Shown one piece after another: positions 1 through 4,948 of a stretch of DNA of 8,223 nucleotides. The position numbers and the translations under genes are program-made. Every line of letters begins with the position of its first letter. Within the stretch, counting starts at the first letter, position 1. The stretch comes from Spirochaetaceae bacterium (lineage in GTDB: Bacteria; Spirochaetota; Spirochaetia; Treponematales; Breznakiellaceae), in the NCBI GenBank assembly GCA_031279895.1, contig JAITHR010000028.1, forward strand, positions 1 through 8,223, in the 5' to 3' direction. The notes under the pieces are model-generated. The model was not told the origin of the DNA. It searched no databases and was given only the letters and a program-made list of their open reading frames with translations.

Positions 1-998
1 ATGAAGACCCCTTTGCGGCCAAAGAAGTCAACCAGAGTCTCTGAATACGCGGCAAGGTCAACGCGGGCGTTGTGTCCGTGATCCCAGTAATAGTGGCGCA
101 GGCAGAGGGCGGTCTTTCCCGCGGCGGCATCCCGCACCGCGTCCCACCTGGAGACTTGGGGAATGGTGAAGTCAAGCCCCCGAAGCCCCGGTATTTCCAT
201 CATAACCGGCGCCACGTGGCTCACGTCCCCGCAGGAGTGTACCACAATGCCGCCGACGGCTTCGGAAATCACGGCGTTATACTTCACGCCGAACTCGCGG
301 TACAGGTTCGGGGACAGAAGCGCGGCGGTGTCGTCGCTTACCCGCACGCCGACGTCCCGCGGAATGTACCAGAGTTCATGGCCCATGGTGTACCGGTTGG
401 TTATCCGTTTTAACTGCTCTTTAATATACCCGACGGTTGCGAGCGTTACCTTTTCCATAAGCGCGTGGACTTCATCGGGGTACAGCACGGTGGCCTCGAT
501 AAACGAGGTGTATTCCCAGATAAGCGAGGCGGTTACGAGCGGGGACGGCACGTTGACCAGACGGAGGGGCATGGCGGAACGGCTTTGCAGAAACGCGGTC
601 CGCTCCCATGCCGCGGCAAAAACCGGATTACGCGCCGGGTCCGGTATTTCGAGCGCGTACACGTCGGCCCTGTTTTCCTCGCGGATAAGGGGCGTTACCC
701 AGGGGTCCGCCTCGTTATTCACCGTGCAGGGACAGCCGAACGCGGCGGCCACAATGTTAATGCCCTTATTCGGCTTCGCGTTGGGGAAGGCGTAATCATA
801 GACCGCCTCCCGTTTGCGGTGGAAATCCTCGTTCCACGAGAGTTCCGCCTGATCATCAGAGAAGAACTCGCTCGTTGCCACGTGGAGCGGCCCCACTTCG
901 ATAATAAACGGCACTTCGTCAAGAGGTTCGAGGCGCCAGTTCGCCTCGATGAGTTGTTTTTTGGTTTCAATAGCAAGGTGCGCGGGTTTTTCAGCCAT
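1..998 (-). CDS. URO-D superfamily protein (uroporphyrinogen decarboxylase / corrinoid methyltransferase-like), 3' end missing
   Basis: An uninterrupted minus-strand frame of 332 codons runs off the left edge, so the C-terminus is missing. The N-terminus (MAEKPAHLAIETKKQL), the D-D-x-A-x-L-L-S-P segment and the H-S-C-G-D motif (His254, Cys256) are typical of the URO-D fold, which includes HemE and MtaA/MtbA-type cobamide methyltransferases. In the methyltransferase branch His-x-Cys binds zinc together with a later Cys, which would lie near or past the edge; Cys299 is visible but closer than expected. I infer a methyltransferase-like or unassigned URO-D protein rather than true HemE; the substrate is unknown. 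An in-frame TGA at 1029-1031 limits the start to ATG 998 or GTG 1013. The GTG has an AGGGA nine bases ahead. The ATG has no Shine-Dalgarno but sits just after a promoter-like sequence. The gene appears to be a single unit facing away from the repeat block. Confidence 0.85.
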   Translation of the reverse strand, partial: MAEKPAHLAIETKKQLIEANWRLEPLDEVPFIIEVGPLHVATSEFFSDDQAELSWNEDFHRKREAVYDYAFPNAKPNKGINIVAAAFGCPCTVNNEADPWVTPLIREENRADVYALEIPDPARNPVFAAAWERTAFLQSRSAMPLRLVNVPSPLVTASLIWEYTSFIEATVLYPDEVHALMEKVTLATVGYIKEQLKRITNRYTMGHELWYIPRDVGVRVSDDTAALLSPNLYREFGVKYNAVISEAVGGIVVHSCGDVSHVAPVMMEIPGLRGLDFTIPQVSRWDAVRDAAAGKTALCLRHYYWDHGHNARVDLAAYSETLVDFFGRKGVF

Positions 999-1003
999 AC
1001 CGC

Positions 1004-1032
1004 ACGATACCACGCCGCCATTTCCCTGTCAA
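1004..1032 (-). promoter_or_regulatory. Putative sigma70-type promoter of the URO-D gene, possibly leaderless
   Basis: On the minus strand a consensus -35 TTGACA (1027-1032) is followed by a 17-base spacer and a weaker -10 TATCGT (1004-1009). Only five bases separate the -10 from ATG 998, so transcription would begin at or inside the start codon. Either the mRNA is leaderless or the match is fortuitous and the GTG at 1013 is used from a promoter further upstream in the repeats. Confidence 0.4.
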
Positions 1033-1054
1033 CCGCCCCGTCTCCGACGGCTTC

Positions 1055-1337
1055 AGCATGGCCGCCTGTTGTTTCCGAATGGTGCAACACCCTGTCCGTT
1101 GAGCGAGTCAGTGCTGTTAAGGCGCGGCCAGCCTCCGGCTGTTCTAGCATGGCCGCCTGTTGTTTCCGAATGGTGCAACACCCTGTCCGTTGAGCGGGCT
1201 GGCTGCTGTTGAGGCGCGGCCAGCCTCCGGCTGTTTCAGCATGGCCGCTTGTTGCTTCAAAGTGGTGCAACACCCTGTCCGGTGAGCGGGCTGGCTGCTG
1301 CTGCTGCTTAGGCGCGGCCAGCCTCCGGCTGTTTCAA
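1055..1337. repeat. Three tandem copies of a ~91-bp unit carrying two small hairpins each
   Basis: Copies begin at the shared AGCATGGCCGC-like start at 1055, 1146 and 1238 (steps of 91 and 92; the third copy is about 99). Each unit contains a GGTG-CAA-CACC hairpin (1081-1091, 1172-1182, 1264-1274) and a CAGCC-TCC-GGCTG hairpin (1129-1141, 1221-1233, 1319-1331). Copies 1 and 2 are nearly identical; copy 3 has diverged. A CTG run before GGCGCGG grows from copy to copy (one, two, then four CTGs). Several reading frames stay open across the array, but the peptides simply repeat and show no domain, so I read it as non-coding, REP/BIME-like DNA. The tail of the third unit doubles as the left end of the adjacent 426-bp element. 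Confidence 0.9.
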
Positions 1338-1743
1338 GCGTCCCGCACAATGCCTCAAAGCGGACGACGACGACAACGTAGAGGCGCGGGGCTTGGTTTT
1401 GTACAAACCGGACTTTGATTTGTATACGCGGAGGGTCAGCTGTCTTACGCGGAACGTCAGCTGTCTTACGCGGAACGTTAGCTGTCTTACGCGGAGGTTC
1501 GGCTGTCCTACGCGGAACGTTAGCTGTCCTACGCGGAACGTCGGCTGTCCTACGCGGAACGTCGGCTGTCGACAGCTGAACTTGAATGTACGACAGCCGA
1601 ACTTGAATATACGACAGATGAACCTCGGTTTGTACACGCCGGCGGCGGCGGAGGCACAAAAGCGTCATGTAGTAGGGGCTGTAAGCAGTCGTCGTCCGCT
1701 TTGAGTCCCCTAGCGGGACGCTTATGAAACAGCCGGAGGCTGG
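1318..1743. mobile_element. 426-bp element bounded by ~54-bp imperfect inverted repeats (MITE-like, no transposase)
   Basis: The left arm (1318-1371) and right arm (1688-1743) are reverse complements: 19 of 19 bases match at the tips (1318-1336 with 1725-1743), then 10 of 10 (1337-1346 with 1713-1722) after a two-base insertion on the right. A seven-base non-matching patch of equal length follows, then 18 of 18 (1354-1371 with 1688-1705). A further 11-bp inverted match lies inside (1400-1410 with 1626-1636). GGCGCGG occurs just outside the left arm (1311-1317) and seven bases beyond the right arm (1751-1757), a possible but unconvincing target duplication. No transposase is encoded; the interior is a 21-bp repeat array. 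The structure fits a non-autonomous MITE-like element or a large cruciform/hairpin-forming repeat. Mobility is inference. Confidence 0.7.
1419..1633. repeat. 21-bp tandem array that reverses orientation at a perfect palindrome
   Basis: CTGTC anchors recur exactly every 21 bases at 1440, 1461, 1482, 1503, 1524, 1545 and 1566, with a degenerate unit before them at 1419. From 1571 the same unit appears inverted, with GACAG at 1571, 1592 and 1613. The switch point is the palindrome CTGTCGACAG (1566-1575). Left units follow CTGTCYTACGCGGAACGTYRG; right units, read on the minus strand, follow CTGTCGTAYATTCAAGTTCRG. Because 21 is a multiple of three, each frame gives a heptapeptide repeat (for example L-S-Y-A-E-R-Q on plus, L-S-Y-I-Q-V-R on minus). 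The plus frame is broken twice by CGT-TAG, so coding is not supported. There are no unique spacers, so it is not CRISPR. Confidence 0.9.
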
Positions 1744-1772
1744 TTGATAGGGCGCGGCGTTTTGAGTATAGT
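1744..1772 (+). promoter_or_regulatory. Promoter of the PC4/YdbC-like gene
   Basis: TTGATA (1744-1749), a 17-base spacer and TATAGT (1767-1772) make a near-consensus sigma70-type promoter. The expected start is near 1779, giving a leader of about 50 bases before the ATG at 1832. The -35 begins at the first base outside the right inverted arm of the 426-bp element. Confidence 0.7.
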
Positions 1773-1831
1773 AGGGAGAGACAAAGTGTCTTACGAGAAA
1801 CCTATACGAAAGAAACGAGGAGGAAGGCGTT

Positions 1832-2080
1832 ATGCCGGATATTACTTATAGTATAATAAAAGAGTACGGGGTGCTTTCCGAAGGGAAGGGCGGCTGGAGG
1901 AAAGAAGTGCGTCTTATTTCCTGGAACGGTAAAAATCCTAAAATTGATATACGCGACTGGTCAGCCGGGCATGAAAAGATGGGGCGTGGCGTTACCCTGA
2001 ACAAAGAGGAGGCGGTGCGGCTGCGGGATTACCTCAACGCGGCCCTTGCCGCGGGGCTGGATTTCAGCGCCGCCCGTTAG
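1832..2080 (+). CDS. YdbC-type PC4 family single-stranded nucleic-acid-binding protein
   Basis: This 82-residue protein matches the bacterial YdbC branch of the PC4 (transcriptional coactivator p15) family along its whole length. Visible features are a G-W-R-K-E strand (residues 22-26), S-W-N-G (31-34), the K-I-D-I-R-D-W-S strand (38-45), H-E-K-M-G-R-G-V-T-L (48-57) and a C-terminal helix rich in Glu, Leu and Arg. The family forms dimers that bind single-stranded DNA and have been linked to transcription or handling of unwound DNA; the role here is not known. The ATG is preceded by a strong AGGAGG about nine bases upstream, and a good promoter lies at 1744-1772. The gene stands alone. Its last 17 bases overlap the tail of the convergent gene at 2064-2975. 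It sits directly beside palindromic repeat DNA that could extrude single-stranded loops, but a functional link is only a suggestion. Confidence 0.9.
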   Translation: MPDITYSIIKEYGVLSEGKGGWRKEVRLISWNGKNPKIDIRDWSAGHEKMGRGVTLNKEEAVRLRDYLNAALAAGLDFSAAR

Positions 2081-2975
2081 CCGCGGATTCGCGCTGCCCC
2101 AGCAGCTCCGCCGTATTGATTAAGGCTTGTCTGGCTTCCCGCTGTTTTATACCGGCCTTCTCTTTAATATCCTGAAACCGCGTAAGGGTTTCGGTATATG
2201 AAAGGAGCGCCTCTTCATAGTTTTCCGCTTTGAACGCGCGCTCCCCCTGATCGTAAAAGGCCAGCGCCTCGTCATAGGAACGCCCCCGAAACCCCCCGAT
2301 CTCCATAAGGGAAATCCTTTCCTGTAGCGCGGCGATACGCGCTTCCCCAGCCTGTTTCGCGGTTTGTCGGCGCTTGATTGCCTGGACGGACACGGTTTGG
2401 GTTACGGCCTGAAACAGATCGAGCGCCGCGTCGTAGTATGCCAGGGCCTCGGCGTACCGTTCCCCCAGAAACGCCCGCTCGCCTTTCTCATAGGAACCCA
2501 GAGCTTCGGCGTACTCGGCGTTAAAAGCCGGATCCCCGCCTTTCTCAAGCAGCGCGAGACGCGCCGCCAGAGCCGCGACGCGATACGCGGCGGCTTCCCG
2601 CGCCTCCGCTTCTTTTTTCCCTTTTTCCCCGGCTAACCGGCCAATATCCTGAAACTGGGTAATAGCGTCCTGATACCGCGCCGAAGATTCGGCGTAATTT
2701 TCCGCTTTGAAAGCCGCCTCTCCCTGGGTATACACGTCAAGGGCAAGGGCGTATTCGTCCGGCAGTATCATGCCGCCCCCCTTTTCCACCAGCGCGAGGC
2801 GCTCCTTAAGCGCCTCAAAACGATCCGCTTCGGCCTGAGCCTTCCCGCCTCCAGGCGGGGCGGTTCCGTCAAGGGCGAACGATCGGGCGGCTATCACACC
2901 CAAAAAGGCCGACAGGGTAAAAATAAGGGCTCTGCGCTTTTTATGCCGCGTATACGGTAGGTATTTCGTTTTCAT
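2064..2975 (-). CDS. Secreted protein with three ~80-residue TPR-like repeats
   Basis: With the ATG at 2975 the protein has 303 residues. Residues 1-34 form a signal peptide: a basic start (K-K-R-R at 12-15), a hydrophobic core and an S-F-A cleavage site, so it is probably periplasmic or envelope-associated. Three repeats follow at about 53-111, 133-191 and 214-270. Each has a helix (x-A-L-x-x-R-L-A-L-x-E-K-G-G) and then a TPR-like pair (E-Y-A-E-A-L-x-x-Y-x-x-G-E-x-A-F, then E-N-Y-x-E-A), ending in F-Q-D-I or similar. Lys/Glu/Ala-rich linkers join them. TPR-like solenoids usually serve as protein-binding scaffolds; no catalytic motif is visible and I recognise no named gene. The frame extends upstream to a TTG at 3056 with a very strong Shine-Dalgarno, but that adds 27 residues ahead of a good signal peptide, so ATG 2975 is preferred. 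It overlaps the convergent PC4-like gene by 17 bases. Confidence 0.8.
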   Translation of the reverse strand: MKTKYLPYTRHKKRRALIFTLSAFLGVIAARSFALDGTAPPGGGKAQAEADRFEALKERLALVEKGGGMILPDEYALALDVYTQGEAAFKAENYAESSARYQDAITQFQDIGRLAGEKGKKEAEAREAAAYRVAALAARLALLEKGGDPAFNAEYAEALGSYEKGERAFLGERYAEALAYYDAALDLFQAVTQTVSVQAIKRRQTAKQAGEARIAALQERISLMEIGGFRGRSYDEALAFYDQGERAFKAENYEEALLSYTETLTRFQDIKEKAGIKQREARQALINTAELLGQRESAANGRR

Positions 2976-2984
2976 TCGTGATTC

Positions 2985-3034
2985 TATGGTCCTATAAAAT
3001 ATATTTTTTATGAAATATGATTTTTCAATCATAC
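2985..3034 (-). promoter_or_regulatory. AT-rich probable promoter region of the TPR-like gene
   Basis: The 50 bases ahead of ATG 2975 are strikingly AT-rich compared with the rest of the window. On the minus strand there is TTGAAA (3023-3028), then A/T-rich bases containing overlapping TATATT and TATTTT hexamers. The spacing to the best hexamer is about 19 bases, longer than ideal, so the exact promoter elements are not settled. If this promoter is used, translation must start at ATG 2975. Confidence 0.3.
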
Positions 3035-3056
3035 CGGTATTCAAATATAAAATCAA

Positions 3057-3185
3057 TACCCACGCCTCCCTCCTCCGTAAGGACGTTGTCTCCGCATGCG
3101 GTAATCCCTGAGGGAGCAGCCGGCTCCCGCGGTTCGGGGCGCCGCCGGAGCGGACGCTTTTTCATATAAAAATAGAAAGGCTTTT
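3057..3185. other. Spacer between the pgsA-like and TPR-like genes with an isolated strong ribosome-binding sequence
   Basis: On the minus strand this stretch carries a GGAGGAGGGAGG run (about 3064-3075) eight bases before a TTG at 3056 that is in frame with the downstream TPR-like protein. The same run lies inside a 14-codon mini-ORF (ATG CGG AGA ... TAT TGA) rich in Arg and Gly. Neither product is convincing. I see no clean terminator after the pgsA-like gene. Confidence 0.4.
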
Positions 3186-3794
3186 TCAAGAATTTTCCCC
3201 GTGCTGCGGGGCCGGCGTTTTGCGGTACAGCGCAAGGTAATCGATAAAAGAAATGACCGCAACGAGCGCCGCGGCATAGAAAAGACCGCGGGCCGCAAGG
3301 CGCGGAAGCCGGACAAGCGGATCCGCAAGACCCAGCCGCTCCGCGCTGGCTGCAAGAAGCGCCGCCGCTCCGGTAATCATATAGGCCACGGCCTTGATTT
3401 TCCCGCCCCACCTGGCGGCCATCACCACCTTTTTTTTCATCATAAGGTTCCGCAGGAACTGGATGCTGAACTCGCGGTAGAGTATCACTAAAAGCGGGAA
3501 CCCTGAGAGGGTTCCGTCGAGCGTGAAACAGAGAAAATAGGTAATGCGTACCATAATGTCGGAGAAAGGGTCAAAAAGTTTGCCGAAATCACTGACTTCA
3601 CGGCGGGAACGGGCGAGTTTTCCGTCCATAAGGTCGCTCGCTTCGGAGAGGGCGAAGAGAACCCAGAGCACGGGAACGGTCCACCGGAAGTCCTCCCCCA
3701 AAAAGCGCGGGGACAGACCGGGAATAAGGTATACGATAAAGAAAAGGGGGGCGAGAATGAGGCGGAGAGCGGTTACTTTATCGGCTAGGGTCAT
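3186..3794 (-). CDS. pgsA: CDP-alcohol phosphatidyltransferase, probably CDP-diacylglycerol-glycerol-3-phosphate 3-phosphatidyltransferase
   Basis: This 202-residue membrane protein carries the complete CDP-alcohol phosphatidyltransferase signature D-x2-D-G-x2-A-R-x8-G-x3-D-x3-D: Asp54, Asp57, Gly58, Ala61, Arg62, Gly71, Asp75 and Asp79. The aspartates bind the metal ions that activate transfer of the phosphatidyl group from CDP-diacylglycerol to an alcohol. The start (M-T-L-A-D-K-V-T-A-L-R), the hydrophobic segments at about 10-25, 39-50, 90-110 and 130-200, and the length fit PgsA, which makes phosphatidylglycerol phosphate, the first committed step to phosphatidylglycerol and cardiolipin in the inner membrane. 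Other alcohol acceptors (inositol, serine) are not excluded by the motif. ATG 3794 has only a weak AGGG about 13 bases upstream, and no in-frame start lies just before it. The gene lies downstream of tRNA-Val on the same strand, about 140 bases away. Confidence 0.85.
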   Translation of the reverse strand: MTLADKVTALRLILAPLFFIVYLIPGLSPRFLGEDFRWTVPVLWVLFALSEASDLMDGKLARSRREVSDFGKLFDPFSDIMVRITYFLCFTLDGTLSGFPLLVILYREFSIQFLRNLMMKKKVVMAARWGGKIKAVAYMITGAAALLAASAERLGLADPLVRLPRLAARGLFYAAALVAVISFIDYLALYRKTPAPQHGENS

Positions 3795-3936
3795 AAAACA
3801 TACGGCGGAAACCCTGCACGGGCGCCCCGCCGTCGGGCGCGAAGCCCGGCCTCCTTATAATTGAATACGAACAGCCTGTCTTTCCAGACGGTCAAACGTC
3901 TTTCCGCTTTGTCCGCGTGTCCGCAGGAACCGGCTT

Positions 3937-4010
3937 TGGGCGCTAGAGGATTTGAACCTCTGACATCCACGGTGTAAACGTGGCGCTCTAACCAGCTGAG
4001 CCAAGCGCCC
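3937..4010 (-). tRNA. tRNA-Val, anticodon UAC
   Basis: A complete 74-base cloverleaf is visible on the minus strand. The acceptor stem is GGGCGCT/AGCGCCC and the D-arm is GCTC-loop-GAGC. The anticodon stem CCACG/CGTGG holds loop TTTACAC, which gives anticodon TAC. The five-base variable region ATGTC is followed by a T-arm AGAGG-TTCAAAT-CCTCT and discriminator A. The 3' CCA is not encoded and must be added after transcription. UAC reads GUA and, with wobble modification, other valine codons. Confidence 0.97.
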
Positions 4011-4030
4011 CAAGGATCGCCGTTTATTAA

Positions 4031-4060
4031 AAAGTACCATAGTCCCTACGGCCAAGTCAA
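4031..4060 (-). promoter_or_regulatory. Probable promoter of tRNA-Val
   Basis: On the minus strand TTGACT (4055-4060) is followed by 18 bases and TACTTT (4031-4036), with AT-rich sequence around the expected start. That leaves a short 5' leader of roughly 15-18 bases before the mature tRNA end at 4010. The -35 is good and the -10 is weak. Confidence 0.5.
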
Positions 4061-4086
4061 GGGGGTACGGGAATAAGCGCCTCCTT

Positions 4087-4114
4087 CCGGCCCCGTCGGG
4101 GAACCGGTTTTTTT
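4087..4114 (+). terminator. Intrinsic terminator on the plus strand with no plus-strand gene upstream
   Basis: CCGG-CCCC, loop GTC, GGGG, a two-base AA bulge and CCGG form an eight-pair stem (4087-4107), followed at once by seven T residues (4108-4114). The geometry is that of a rho-independent terminator reading left to right. The only genes nearby to the left (tRNA-Val, pgsA-like) are on the other strand. The T-run and following TATTATGG sequence resemble those ahead of the second outer-membrane gene, so it may be left over from a lost upstream copy, or it may insulate the downstream promoter. Confidence 0.75.
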
Positions 4115-4135
4115 GTGTATATTATGGGGTATCCC

Positions 4136-4165
4136 CTTTTCCCTTTTTCATAAACATAGTATACT
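4136..4165 (+). promoter_or_regulatory. Promoter of the first barrel gene, shared word for word with the second
   Basis: A 30-base block ending in a -10 of TATACT (4160-4165) is identical to the block ending at 4901 ahead of the second gene. The position 17 bases upstream reads TTTTCC, a poor -35, so an activator or unusual polymerase contacts may be needed. A conserved AAGGAG then lies five bases before the ATG at 4204. Confidence 0.55.
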
Positions 4166-4203
4166 GAAAACGTCTTTCAATAAAATCCTAAAAAGGAGTA
4201 TTC

Positions 4204-4752
4204 ATGGCTTCTATTATACGAGTATCAAAAGAAGTATCAACAGGAGTATCTCATTCCATAAAGGGGTGCGCCCCGCTGAGACGGCTCCTTTTCATCTTTG
4301 CCCTTTTTGCCCTTCTTGCCTCAAGAGCCATATACGCGCAAGAAACCCCGTTTTCTTTCGGCCTTGGCGGGGAGATAAGCGGCGCCGCGGATTCCAAGAT
4401 GTACGAAGGCGGCGGCGGGTTTATAGGAACGGCGGAATATCGGTTTCATGAACGCTTTGCCGCGGGCATTAAAAGCGGGGCAAGCAACGATTTTCAGTAC
4501 CGCATCACCGTATTTCGGGAAAATATCTTTGCGCGGTGGTACTTCTGGCAACCTAAAAGCATCGATGTCTTCGCCGAAGCGGGGTTAGGCGGCCTTTTGG
4601 TGGTCCGCGGGAACGAAACATGGGGGAGCCTTGAGGCTGCATTCACCCTGGGCGCACGGTTTTCCTTTGGAGCCTGGTATGTGGAGCCGTACATCGGCGC
4701 CGGCTACCCGGTGTGGGGAAGAGTGGGGGTTGCGGTGGGGATAAAGCCGTAA
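4204..4752 (+). CDS. Small outer-membrane beta-barrel protein, barrel-only paralogue of the next gene
   Basis: A protein of 182 residues. Residues 1-45 look like a signal peptide with a long charged start, R-R at 26-27, a hydrophobic core and an A-I-Y-A cleavage site. The mature part (F-S-F-G-L-G-G-E-I-S-G, G-G-G-F-I-G, A-E-Y-R-F, F-A-R-W-Y-F, A-R-F-S-F-G-A-W-Y-V-E-P-Y-I-G) alternates polar and aromatic residues and glycines, as in 8-10-strand outer-membrane barrels. It ends just where its neighbour at 4949 continues into an OmpA-like domain, so it is either a truncated duplicate or a naturally barrel-only form. The start is fixed by AAGGAG plus ATG-GCT-TCT-ATT, shared by both copies. Codons 6-17 contain a 12-base motif (around AGTATC) repeated three times, absent from the paralogue. 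The ligand or function is unknown. Confidence 0.8.
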   Translation: MASIIRVSKEVSTGVSHSIKGCAPLRRLLFIFALFALLASRAIYAQETPFSFGLGGEISGAADSKMYEGGGGFIGTAEYRFHERFAAGIKSGASNDFQYRITVFRENIFARWYFWQPKSIDVFAEAGLGGLLVVRGNETWGSLEAAFTLGARFSFGAWYVEPYIGAGYPVWGRVGVAVGIKP

Positions 4753-4871
4753 AACACTATGCGGCAGGCTTGGCAATGGGCGGGAAAAAAGAGCGGTGCC
4801 GGAGCCGGCATCCTAAGAATCAGGCGCCGGCGGGGAGCGGGCTTTTTGTTTCTCTATTATGGAATTATCCT
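4753..4871. other. GC-rich spacer between the two outer-membrane genes, with a T-run
   Basis: Two GCCGGC palindromic blocks (near 4804 and 4826) could pair around a ~16-base loop, and a T-run lies at 4843-4847. The T-run is about a dozen bases past the possible stem, so this is at best a weak or decayed terminator for the first barrel gene. The following CTATTATGG sequence matches the region after the clean terminator at 4087-4114. Confidence 0.35.
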
Positions 4872-4901
4872 CTTTTCCCTTTTTCATAAACATAGTATAC
4901 T
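4872..4901 (+). promoter_or_regulatory. Promoter of the barrel-OmpA gene
   Basis: This is the second copy of the 30-base block found at 4136-4165, with -10 TATACT at 4896-4901 and the same poor -35. The leader is about nine bases longer than in the first copy and also ends in AAAAGGAGTATTC before ATG 4949. Conservation while nearby bases have changed argues that the block is functional. Confidence 0.55.
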
Positions 4902-4948
4902 AAAGGCAACTATACCAAGAAAACAACAAAATTCTAAAAGGAGTATTC

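Noticed and set aside
72..1193. Overlapping plus-strand frames over the left end
   Set aside because: They lie opposite a minus-strand frame with clear URO-D motifs; their products are Arg/Pro-rich with no family signal.
719..1273. Minus-strand frame of 184 codons over the 91-bp repeats
   Set aside because: Its C-terminal half overlaps the clear URO-D gene in another frame and its N-terminal half is tandem-repeat translation.
1419..1633. CRISPR array
   Set aside because: Units are contiguous 21-bp repeats with no unique spacers, the array changes orientation, and there are no cas genes.
1144..1668. Minus-strand frame of 174 codons across both repeat families
   Set aside because: Low-complexity repeats (P-R-R-T-A-D-V type) joined to the 91-bp repeat translation; explained by repeat periodicity rather than coding.
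1393..1704. Open plus-strand frame of 103 codons with heptapeptide repeats
   Set aside because: It arises because the 21-bp unit lacks stops in this frame; other frames and the opposite strand are equally open, there is no ribosome-binding site, and the inverted half changes the peptide completely.
1311..1757. GGCGCGG as a target-site duplication around the 426-bp element
   Set aside because: The right copy is seven bases away from the arm, the word is GC-rich and also occurs in each 91-bp unit, so it is not reliable evidence of insertion.
3855..4055. Minus-strand 66-codon frame
   Set aside because: It runs straight through tRNA-Val; the peptide is a translation of the tRNA gene.
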